12,256 nt of DNA from Bacillota bacterium (GTDB lineage Bacteria; Bacillota; Sulfobacillia; Sulfobacillales; Sulfobacillaceae). Shown here one piece after another: positions 6,126-12,256 of this stretch (its first letter is position 1; each line of letters starts with the position of its first letter). A model generated the notes under the pieces. The model had not been told where the DNA came from. It made no database searches and was given only the letters and a program-made list of their open reading frames with translations. The position numbers and the translations under genes were made by a program. The DNA lies in the NCBI GenBank assembly GCA_021820675.1, contig JAKADI010000011.1, positions 1 to 12,256 of the forward strand. The letters are read 5' to 3'.

Positions 6126-7835
6126 ATGTCCAATAACGTCGAAAACCGAACAGGATTTTATTACGCCGATATCCTGGTTGGAGCGGTTATTATTGCGATA
6201 CTGTCGTTCGTATTGACCTGGGCGACGCATGCGCACCATTATCGTCCGGAAACGGGCGGCATCTCCTTGGGCTACGCAAAACTTCCGCTCTATGCATTGT
6301 ATTCTTGGCTGCGGATGTTCTTTGCCTATATTCTCTCTTTATTGTTCACATTTGTTTATGCCTACTTGGCCGCGTACAACAAACGCGCCGAAAAAATTTT
6401 GATTCCCCTATTGGATATCTTGCAGTCCATTCCGGTTTTGTCGTTTTTGCCAGTAGTACTTTTAGCATTTATCGCACTTTTTCCGGGTTCCCGCCTCGGT
6501 GTCAATTTGGCGTCGGTTCTCTTGATTTTCACCGGGCAAGTCTGGAACATGGTTTTTGCCCTCTATAACGGCCTCATCACGATTCCCCGGGATTTGAGGG
6601 AATCGGCCTTATCTTTGAATCTGTCAGCCTGGCAACGATTTCGTACTTTAGAATTACCCTATGCAATGGTCGGCTTAGTGTGGAACTCGATGATGTCATG
6701 GTCAGGCGGATGGTTCTTCCTGATGGCTGCGGAAATGTTTTCGTTAGGCAACCGCAACTATCAGTTACAAGGTTTAGGTTCCTACTTGCAGACAGCGGCC
6801 AACCAAGGGCAGTGGGACAAAGAAATTTCGGGGCTTATTGTCTTGATTCTGGTGATTGTGGCCATGGACCAACTCATTTGGCGTCCTTTGCTGGCATGGT
6901 CCGATAAATTTAAAATGGAATTGGTTGAAGGTTCGGCCAAACCCCGCTCAGCGATTCTTATGGTACTCAAACGCTCCGTGTTATTGGAATGCCTCAGCCA
7001 AAAACTATTCGTCCCCTTGACCGAATGGGCCGATCACCTTTTCGGCCGCACCTTGCCGCAAATATCGCATAAACATTCGGTTCAGACCGTAACCGGGCTG
7101 ATCCGGTCTTTGGTATTGGCCTTTTCGCTCATCGCCTTATTCACCGCCTTGCAAGGAGCCCTCCACCTCATTTCCCACTGGACATGGCCCCAGGTCGCCA
7201 CCGTTCTTTTGGCCGTGGGATCGACCTTGCTCCGGGTCGTCATTTCACTTCTCATTTCGGTATTGTGGACCGTCCCGGTCGGGGTGTTTATTGGCTCCAA
7301 CCCTAAATGGGCACAAGCTTTGACGCCGATTACGCAGATTGCCGCCTCAGTCCCGGCTACAGCCCTGTTCCCCGGACTAGTCGCCTTGCTGATTGGTCTG
7401 CAAGGGGGACTAGAGACCGCCTCGATTTTGCTCATGGTTTTAGGAACGCAATGGTATATTTTATTTAATGTCATTGCGGGAGCGTCAGCCATCCCTGAAG
7501 ATTTACGCGAAGCGACCGTCATGTTCCGCTTACGAGGCTGGCATGCCTGGCGAACCTTAATTCTTCCGGCTATCTACCCGTATTTAATCACGGGTTTGAT
7601 CACGGCATCCGGAGGGGCATGGAATGCAAGTATTGTCGCCGAATATGTCAGCTTTCATAATCACACCTACACCACTTTTGGCGTTGGCTCTTTAATCGCT
7701 GAAAGTTCGCAGAAGGGCCAGTTTTCCCTTCTCCTGCTGGCAACCGGGTCGCTGGCCGTCACAGTGGTCGTGATTAACCGCCTCATTTGGCGGCCATTAT
7801 ATAACCGTGCATCGGAGCGCTATTCCTTATCATAA
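6126..7835 (+). CDS. ABC transporter permease with two fused membrane domains (SsuC/TauC-like)
   Basis: This 569-residue protein holds two binding-protein-dependent transport (BPD_transp_1) domains in one chain, where relatives such as SsuC or TauC have one domain of about 260 residues and dimerise. Each half has a cytoplasmic EAA loop that docks on the ATPase: IPRDLRESALSLNLSAWQRF (about 153-172) and IPEDLREATVMFRLRGWHAW (about 456-475). Each half also closes with the same LIWRPL sequence (250-255 and 553-558), a direct sign of an ancient tandem duplication. It is the first gene of the operon, followed 12 bases after its stop by the ATPase. Homology points to nitrate, sulfonate or bicarbonate-type substrates, but the true cargo is unknown and no substrate-binding protein lies in the window. 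ATG 6126 follows AAGAGGTGA; an upstream GTG at 6099 is possible but weaker. Confidence 0.9.
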   Translation: MSNNVENRTGFYYADILVGAVIIAILSFVLTWATHAHHYRPETGGISLGYAKLPLYALYSWLRMFFAYILSLLFTFVYAYLAAYNKRAEKILIPLLDILQSIPVLSFLPVVLLAFIALFPGSRLGVNLASVLLIFTGQVWNMVFALYNGLITIPRDLRESALSLNLSAWQRFRTLELPYAMVGLVWNSMMSWSGGWFFLMAAEMFSLGNRNYQLQGLGSYLQTAANQGQWDKEISGLIVLILVIVAMDQLIWRPLLAWSDKFKMELVEGSAKPRSAILMVLKRSVLLECLSQKLFVPLTEWADHLFGRTLPQISHKHSVQTVTGLIRSLVLAFSLIALFTALQGALHLISHWTWPQVATVLLAVGSTLLRVVISLLISVLWTVPVGVFIGSNPKWAQALTPITQIAASVPATALFPGLVALLIGLQGGLETASILLMVLGTQWYILFNVIAGASAIPEDLREATVMFRLRGWHAWRTLILPAIYPYLITGLITASGGAWNASIVAEYVSFHNHTYTTFGVGSLIAESSQKGQFSLLLLATGSLAVTVVVINRLIWRPLYNRASERYSLS

Positions 7836-7842
7836 GTGAGGG
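7836..7842 (+). promoter_or_regulatory. Ribosome-binding site of the ABC ATPase
   Basis: GTGAGGG begins directly after the permease stop and ends 5 bases before ATG 7848. It argues that the GTG at 7836 is part of the ribosome-binding site and not the start codon. Confidence 0.65.
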
Positions 7843-7847
7843 TAATC

Positions 7848-9230
7848 ATGGTACAGGCATCTCGTGAGGAAAAAACTCGTCTGATCCGTCTGTTGGGTGT
7901 GACCAAAATGTACACGCAGCCAGACAAATATGATATTTTAGTCTTGGACGATATCACCTTAGACATTTATCCTGGGGAATTTGTCGCACTCTTGGGCCCA
8001 TCAGGATCCGGCAAGTCGACCCTGCTTCGCATCATTACCGGGCTCTCCTCCCCGTCCTTCGGGACGGTCTTATACCGCGACAGGCCCGTGAACGGACCTA
8101 ATCCCAAAGCAGCAATGGTTTTTCAATCTTTTGCCTTATATCCATGGCTTACGATCTTGCAAAATGTCGAACTCGGTTTGGTCGCAAAACGGGAAGACAT
8201 CGCCAAACGTCGGGAAAAATCCCTACAATTGCTGGACTTGATTGGCTTAAACGGCTATGAAGATGCGTTTCCGAAGGAATTGTCGGGAGGGATGCGTCAG
8301 CGGGTGGGCTTTGCCCGCGCTCTGGCCGTTGATCCCGAGCTGTTGTGTATGGATGAACCGTTTTCCGCTCTTGACTTTTTGACTGCGGAGAATCTGCGCT
8401 CGGAACTTTTGGACTTGTGGCTCGAATCCAAAATCCCGACTAAAGCCATTTTGATGGTCACCCATGGAATAGAAGAAGCCGTTTACATGGCAGACAGAAT
8501 TGTGATCCTGTCGAAAAATCCGGCCCGGATTATTGCGGATTTACCCGTTCGCTTGCCCTATCCCCGCAACCGCAAATCCCCAGAGTTTATCGACTTGGTC
8601 GACTACGTGTATAAGGTCGTCACCGGACGGGACGACGATAAGGGTGCCGAGACAGAAACCGCCAATGCTACCCAGGTCATCCCCACTGCAGAACGAACTA
8701 TCTTACAACCAATCCCCTATGGCCACCTCTCAATGTTAAGCGGCCTCCTGGAATTGGTTGCCGACCGCGGCGGTCAAGATGATCTTTACCACTTGGGATC
8801 GGAACTCTTCTTAGAAGTGGACGACTTATTGCCCGTAACGGAGACGGCGGAACTTTTCCATCTGGCCGAGGTCACGGAGGGTGATCTCACCTTGACGGAT
8901 TTGGGACGTGAGTTTGTCGATTCCGACGTGACCGAACGCAAGGGTATCATTCGTGAGCAACTCAAAGACGTTCCCCTGTTTCGGCTGATCGATCGCGTCC
9001 TGCACAACAAGGCTAATCATGCCATGCCGAAGGAATTTTTCACTGACATCCTCGAAGAACATTTCTCCGTCAGCGAAGCCGAACGCCAGCTAGTAACGGC
9101 CATCAACTGGGGACGCTTTGCCGATCTGTTTCATTATGATCCCGACACCGAATTACTTTATTTGGCTTTAGATCAACAAGATCCTAACGATAAGGCTAAC
9201 CCCAACGCAGAATTGTTACAAGAAAAGTAA
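7848..9230 (+). CDS. ABC transporter ATPase with C-terminal AAA-associated domain
   Basis: This 460-residue protein is the ATP-hydrolysing partner of the fused permease. Residues about 11-260 form a complete nucleotide-binding domain of the SsuB/TauB/NrtD type: Walker A GPSGSGKST (50-58), Q-loop VFQSFALYPW with Gln93, signature LSGGMRQRVGFARAL (145-159), Walker B LLCMDEPFSALD with catalytic Glu170, and H-loop MVTHG with His206. After an acidic linker, residues about 293-441 match my memory of the AAA-associated C-terminal domain (Pfam PF09821): LEVDDLLPVTETAELFHLAEV, then LTLTDLGREFV, and AERQLVTAINWGRFADLFHYD. Ordinary SsuB-type ATPases are about 250 residues and lack this domain, so a regulatory or sensing role is plausible but unproven. 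ATG 7848 is preceded by GTGAGGG. Hsp20 follows after 35 bases. Confidence 0.93.
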   Translation: MVQASREEKTRLIRLLGVTKMYTQPDKYDILVLDDITLDIYPGEFVALLGPSGSGKSTLLRIITGLSSPSFGTVLYRDRPVNGPNPKAAMVFQSFALYPWLTILQNVELGLVAKREDIAKRREKSLQLLDLIGLNGYEDAFPKELSGGMRQRVGFARALAVDPELLCMDEPFSALDFLTAENLRSELLDLWLESKIPTKAILMVTHGIEEAVYMADRIVILSKNPARIIADLPVRLPYPRNRKSPEFIDLVDYVYKVVTGRDDDKGAETETANATQVIPTAERTILQPIPYGHLSMLSGLLELVADRGGQDDLYHLGSELFLEVDDLLPVTETAELFHLAEVTEGDLTLTDLGREFVDSDVTERKGIIREQLKDVPLFRLIDRVLHNKANHAMPKEFFTDILEEHFSVSEAERQLVTAINWGRFADLFHYDPDTELLYLALDQQDPNDKANPNAELLQEK

Positions 9231-9252
9231 GCCGATGGGACATACTCTAAGC

Positions 9253-9260
9253 GGAGGTGA
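9253..9260 (+). promoter_or_regulatory. Ribosome-binding site of hsp20
   Basis: GGAGGTGA is a near-perfect Shine-Dalgarno site. It runs into a row of in-frame start-like codons (GTG 9257, ATG 9260, 9263, 9266, then ATG 9272). Spacing of 8 bases from GGAGG favours 9266. Confidence 0.75.
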
Positions 9261-9265
9261 TGATG

Positions 9266-9667
9266 ATGTTAATGCGCTGGGATCCCGATGATATTCAGCA
9301 CTTTCGCAATGACATGTCTCGGGTATGGAGCCGTATGCGCGACGACTGGAATCTGGATAACACCAAGCCTAAGACGCACTTACACCAGATTGAAAATGGA
9401 TATCTAGCGGAATTTGAGTTACCCGGTGTCGACCCCGATCAGGTCAATATCGAAGTCGACGACGAATCTATCAGTGTTAAAGGAACGTTCCCCGCTTCGC
9501 CGCTGGAACAAGACAAACGCGAAGGGGAAGAGTTTCAAGCGGTTATCGGATTCCCAACCGAAATCGACCCGGAGTCCGCCATAGCCGAGTACAAATTCGG
9601 CTTGTTGCGGATCAAGGCCTATAAAGCAACCGGACGTCGTAAGAAAATCAGTATCAACGCTCACTAA
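9266..9667 (+). CDS. Small heat-shock protein, Hsp20/alpha-crystallin family
   Basis: This protein of about 133 residues is a predicted ATP-independent cytoplasmic holdase that binds unfolding proteins. A short N-terminal arm rich in charged residues and Trp (about 1-35) precedes an alpha-crystallin domain. The domain begins at HLHQIENGYLAEFELPGVD, continues with VNIEVDDESISVKGTF, and ends with AIAEYKFGLLRIKAYK, which corresponds to the family's A-x-x-x-n-G-v-L element. The C terminus KKISIN supplies the I-x-I motif used in oligomer assembly. Length is at the small end of the family's usual range. The gene lies 35 bases after the ABC ATPase on the same strand with a strong ribosome-binding site and ends just before a terminator, so it is probably the last gene of that operon, although an internal promoter cannot be excluded. 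The exact start is uncertain within four in-frame ATGs. Confidence 0.9.
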   Translation: MLMRWDPDDIQHFRNDMSRVWSRMRDDWNLDNTKPKTHLHQIENGYLAEFELPGVDPDQVNIEVDDESISVKGTFPASPLEQDKREGEEFQAVIGFPTEIDPESAIAEYKFGLLRIKAYKATGRRKKISINAH

Positions 9668-9674
9668 ACCCCCT

Positions 9675-9710
9675 GACAAATAAGGGACCCATACAGGTCC
9701 CTTATTTGTC
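9675..9710. terminator. Perfect 15-bp bidirectional terminator
   Basis: GACAAATAAGGGACC (9675-9689) and GGTCCCTTATTTGTC (9696-9710) are exact reverse complements around a 6-base loop. A-rich and T-rich outer halves flank a GC core, as expected for a stem that terminates transcription from both sides. It serves the ABC-hsp20 operon, 7 bases after the hsp20 stop, and the convergent leuS-membrane protein operon. Confidence 0.88.
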
Positions 9711-9974
9711 GGAATGATTGGGGGGATGAGGTCTCTTGCCCGAAAAGATGCCCGCCATAAGGCCAATCACGAACCCGCCTACCAGTGGTTGCCACCCTTG
9801 AGGCGGGGGACCTACCCACAAGATCGAAGCCGCCTCGGCGACTAGAGCCCCTAGTGCTGCCACAATCATTGCCCATATCACATGAACCCCGCCTAATGGC
9901 CGGCGGGAACGGCCCAAAATGGCTCCAATAATCGCCGAACTCGCCGCGATGGCTAAAGCCAGTACCGTTTTCAA
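9702..9974 (-). CDS. Small three-helix membrane protein, unknown function
   Basis: This 90-residue hydrophobic protein has predicted helices at about 3-21, 30-53 and 62-78, rich in Gly and Ala (GGFVIGLMAGIF), with basic loops GRSRRP and GKRPHPP. I do not recognise a specific family. The pattern of three glycine-rich helices is loosely like the transglycosylase-associated (GlsB/YeaQ) proteins, which is only an impression. It starts with TTG and overlaps the leuS stop as TTGA, so translation is probably coupled to leuS; no clear Shine-Dalgarno site is seen. Its TAA lies within the shared terminator stem. The clean helix pattern, the tight fit between leuS and the terminator and the lack of a competing gene support a real gene. 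The TTG start and lack of a recognised family are the main doubts. Confidence 0.6.
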   Translation of the reverse strand: MKTVLALAIAASSAIIGAILGRSRRPLGGVHVIWAMIVAALGALVAEAASILWVGPPPQGWQPLVGGFVIGLMAGIFSGKRPHPPNHSDK

Positions 9975-12256
9975 CGGACAACCACATTAACCAGGCTCCC
10001 CGGTACCGCAATGACTTTCACAACCGTCCGACCCAGGGTAAGCGTCTGAATTTTTTCGTCGGCCAATGCCAATTCCTGCAACTGATCGGAAGGCACATCC
10101 ATGGGCACTGTTAGCCGGCTACGCACCTTGCCATTAATTTGCAAGGCAATCGTTACCTCTTGATCCTGCAGCCATTTTTCCTCGTACTGCGGCCACGGGG
10201 TCCGGTGAACACTGGAGTCATGCCCTAATTGATGCCATAATTCCTCGGCTAAATGCGGAGCAAATGGAGCCAGAAGACGCACAAGTATATCGAAGAGACG
10301 ACCTTGATCATTCCGACTTAACTCGTCCACGTCCTGATATAATGCGTTGGTCAATTCCATTAACGCGCTAATGGCGGTGTTAAATGCCCGTCTCTCGCCG
10401 ATATCTTCGGTAATTTTCTTTATGGCGCGGTTCACCGCCTTGTAGACCCTTACCATAGCATGCTCGGACACTGTTTGGGCATTATCCGGATGCTCCTTCA
10501 CAACTAAGCGGTATACCCGTTGTAAGAATCGATAGGACCCTTCAACACCTTGATGGGACCATTCGAAATCTTTGTCGGGCGGAGCCGCAAAAAGCATAAA
10601 CACTCGTGTGGCATCACTGCCCCACTCCTTCATGATGTTTTCCGGACTTAAGGTGTTACCCTTGGATTTGGACATCTTGGACCCACCATAAACCACCATT
10701 CCCTGCGCCAACAAGCGCTTAAATGGCTCATCCACCGGAACCAATCCCGCATCGAAAAGCACCTTGGTAAAGAACCGGGAATAGAGCAAATGCAGTACGG
10801 CATGCTCCTTTCCGCCGACATATTCATCAACGGGCATCCAGTAATCCACATCCCCTCTGTTAAAGGGGCGCTCGGCGTCCGCTGAGGTATAGCGATAGTA
10901 ATACCACGACGAATCGACGAAGGTATCCATCGTATCGGTTTCGCGCTGAGCCGGGCCATGGCAGACGGGGCACGTCGTTTCCAACCAGTCCTTAACCCCA
11001 GCTAAGGGGGACGCCCCTTGTCCTGTAAATTCCACGTTAGGGGGCAGGAGAACCGGCAATTGTTCTATCGGAACTGCGACGGCACCACAGACCGGGCAAT
11101 GAATGATCGGAATAGGCGCTCCCCAATACCGTTGCCGGGAAATAAGCCAGTCCCGCATCCGGTAGCTGACCCTGGCTCCCCCCTTACCCGCTGCCGTTAA
11201 CGCTTGGGCAATGGCTTCTTTGGCCTTAATATTATCCATTCCCGTAAACGGGCCAGAATTCACCAAACGGCCAGGCCCCGTATAGGACTTTTGATCGATA
11301 TCCTCCGCGATGCCGTGGGGTTTCACCACGACTTTCACCGGTAAGTGATATTTCTGAGCATAGAGAAAGTCCCTTTGATCATGAGCCGGGACTCCCATTA
11401 CTGCCCCCGTGCCGTAATCAACTAATACATAATTTGCAATCCAGATCGGCAGCTTTGCCCCGGTTAAGGGATGAATCGCATAACTCCCTGTGAAAATCCC
11501 TCGTTTCTCGCTGTTTTCAGCCGTTCTTTCAATGTCACTGTGCACACGTTCAGTGGCAATAAATTCACGCACTTTATCGGCTTCCGAATGAGACGCAATC
11601 AGGTCATCGACTAAAGGATGCTCCGGAGCCAATACGATATAGGTTGCCCCATATAGGGTGTCCGGTCGCGTAGTAAATACGGAAATTTTCTGTCCCACGG
11701 CGGGAACGTCGAAGACCACTTCAGCTCCAACACTCTTTCCGATCCAGTTAAATTGCTGGGTTTTAATCTCCGACGGCCAGTCCAAAGCGTCTAACGACGA
11801 TAACAGCCGCTCGGCATAATCCGTAATACGGAAGTACCACTGAGTTAAATCGCGTTTGACGATGACCGAATCACACCGCCAACACACTCCATCCTCTACC
11901 TGTTCGTTGGCCAGGACCGTCTCGCAACTGGGACACCAATTCACGGCACCTTTTTTTTGGTAGGCTAACTGGCGTTCATAGAACAATAGAAACAACTCTT
12001 GTGTGAAACGGTAATATTCTGGTTCTGATGTCGTCACTTCCCGTGACCAATCAAACGAAAGCCCCATTTGTTTCATTTGCTGCTTCATGTAGGTGATATT
12101 TGCCAGGGTGGACGTGCGAGGAGGAATACCACTTTTTATCGCCGCGTTTTCTGCGGGCATGCCAAATGCATCCCAACCCATCGGATGCAACACGTTATAT
12201 CCTGCCATACGCCTGTAACGTGCAATCACATCCCCCAGCGTATAGACCCGGACATG
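9971..12256 (-). CDS. leuS: Leucyl-tRNA synthetase (N terminus beyond right edge)
   Basis: LeuRS charges tRNA-Leu in the cytoplasm and edits mischarged tRNA. Here 761 residues are visible. The reading frame continues through HVRVYTLGD to the window edge, where the last His of the HIGH signature is the first residue seen, so about 40-50 residues are missing; the full length would be about 800, normal for bacteria. GWDAFGMPAE follows the HIGH region. A zinc module has NWCPSC and CWRC. The CP1 editing domain has TTRPDT (11657-11674) and GVPAHDQRD with the editing Asp. A second four-Cys module (CPVCG, CPVCHG) resembles the Thermus enzyme. DTFVDSSWYY and KMSKS (10661-10678) complete the catalytic core, followed by the anticodon-binding domain and a C-terminal domain containing ALQINGKVRSRL. 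All expected motifs are intact. Confidence 0.97.
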   Translation of the reverse strand, partial: HVRVYTLGDVIARYRRMAGYNVLHPMGWDAFGMPAENAAIKSGIPPRTSTLANITYMKQQMKQMGLSFDWSREVTTSEPEYYRFTQELFLLFYERQLAYQKKGAVNWCPSCETVLANEQVEDGVCWRCDSVIVKRDLTQWYFRITDYAERLLSSLDALDWPSEIKTQQFNWIGKSVGAEVVFDVPAVGQKISVFTTRPDTLYGATYIVLAPEHPLVDDLIASHSEADKVREFIATERVHSDIERTAENSEKRGIFTGSYAIHPLTGAKLPIWIANYVLVDYGTGAVMGVPAHDQRDFLYAQKYHLPVKVVVKPHGIAEDIDQKSYTGPGRLVNSGPFTGMDNIKAKEAIAQALTAAGKGGARVSYRMRDWLISRQRYWGAPIPIIHCPVCGAVAVPIEQLPVLLPPNVEFTGQGASPLAGVKDWLETTCPVCHGPAQRETDTMDTFVDSSWYYYRYTSADAERPFNRGDVDYWMPVDEYVGGKEHAVLHLLYSRFFTKVLFDAGLVPVDEPFKRLLAQGMVVYGGSKMSKSKGNTLSPENIMKEWGSDATRVFMLFAAPPDKDFEWSHQGVEGSYRFLQRVYRLVVKEHPDNAQTVSEHAMVRVYKAVNRAIKKITEDIGERRAFNTAISALMELTNALYQDVDELSRNDQGRLFDILVRLLAPFAPHLAEELWHQLGHDSSVHRTPWPQYEEKWLQDQEVTIALQINGKVRSRLTVPMDVPSDQLQELALADEKIQTLTLGRTVVKVIAVPGSLVNVVVR

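Noticed and set aside
7082..7522. A 146-codon antisense open frame in the permease gene
   Set aside because: It is opposite conserved permease sequence, and its composition is typical of an antisense shadow.
8765..8777. Short inverted repeat GACCGC/GCGGTC in the ATPase gene
   Set aside because: Six-base arms around a single G in GC-rich coding sequence are expected by chance.
9664..10011. A 115-codon minus-strand frame overlapping the leuS end and the small membrane gene
   Set aside because: It runs through the terminator stem and reads Arg- and Gly-rich nonsense. The 90-codon frame has a clean helix pattern.
1..12256. Search for tRNA or rRNA genes, CRISPR arrays, transposases, attachment sites and defence systems
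   Set aside because: Nothing resembling these was seen. The window is almost fully accounted for by recognised genes.

Overview
The window looks like a chromosomal segment of a spore-forming Firmicute. A complete three-gene germinant-receptor operon (GerA, GerC and GerB types) is the clearest sign. G+C near 50% by eye, and an ATPase carrying the AAA-associated C-terminal domain that I associate mainly with archaea and extremophiles, suggest a Sulfobacillus-like acidophile or moderate thermophile. That genus assignment is an inference, not something read directly.

Layout. (1) The left edge holds the 5' part of a minus-strand gene recognisable as holA (DNA polymerase III delta subunit), which runs off the window. 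(2) Divergent from it, 499-4653 is a plus-strand ger operon in the order A-C-B. The first two genes overlap by four bases, and the third has its own strong Shine-Dalgarno site. (3) Converging on gerB, with only two bases between stop codons, is a minus-strand gene for a soluble, probably double-PAS histidine kinase with no response regulator beside it (4656-5903). (4) A 222-base divergent spacer leads to a plus-strand operon (6126-9667): a permease with two fused membrane domains, an ABC ATPase with a C-terminal AAA-associated domain, and a small heat-shock protein (Hsp20). The operon ends at a perfect 15-bp bidirectional terminator. (5) The right edge is minus strand: leuS (leucyl-tRNA synthetase, lacking only its extreme N terminus) followed by a translationally overlapping gene for a small three-helix membrane protein. 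That gene's stop codon lies inside the shared terminator.

How the parts relate. The Ger proteins should form one inner-membrane nutrient receptor of the spore. The orphan kinase beside them resembles the stand-alone kinases that feed the Spo0 phosphorelay, so this block may serve the sporulation-germination cycle. The ABC system resembles nitrate/sulfonate/bicarbonate (SsuBC/TauBC) importers but has no substrate-binding protein, and its pairing with Hsp20 is unusual. leuS and holA are housekeeping genes on the same strand at the two ends, with the accessory block between them.

I see no tRNA or rRNA gene, CRISPR array, transposase or clear defence system. The less usual signals are a hairpin that would mask the gerA ribosome-binding site, a 26-bp perfect inverted repeat inside gerA, a CGHC motif in the GerC lipoprotein, and the binding-protein-less ABC/Hsp20 operon.
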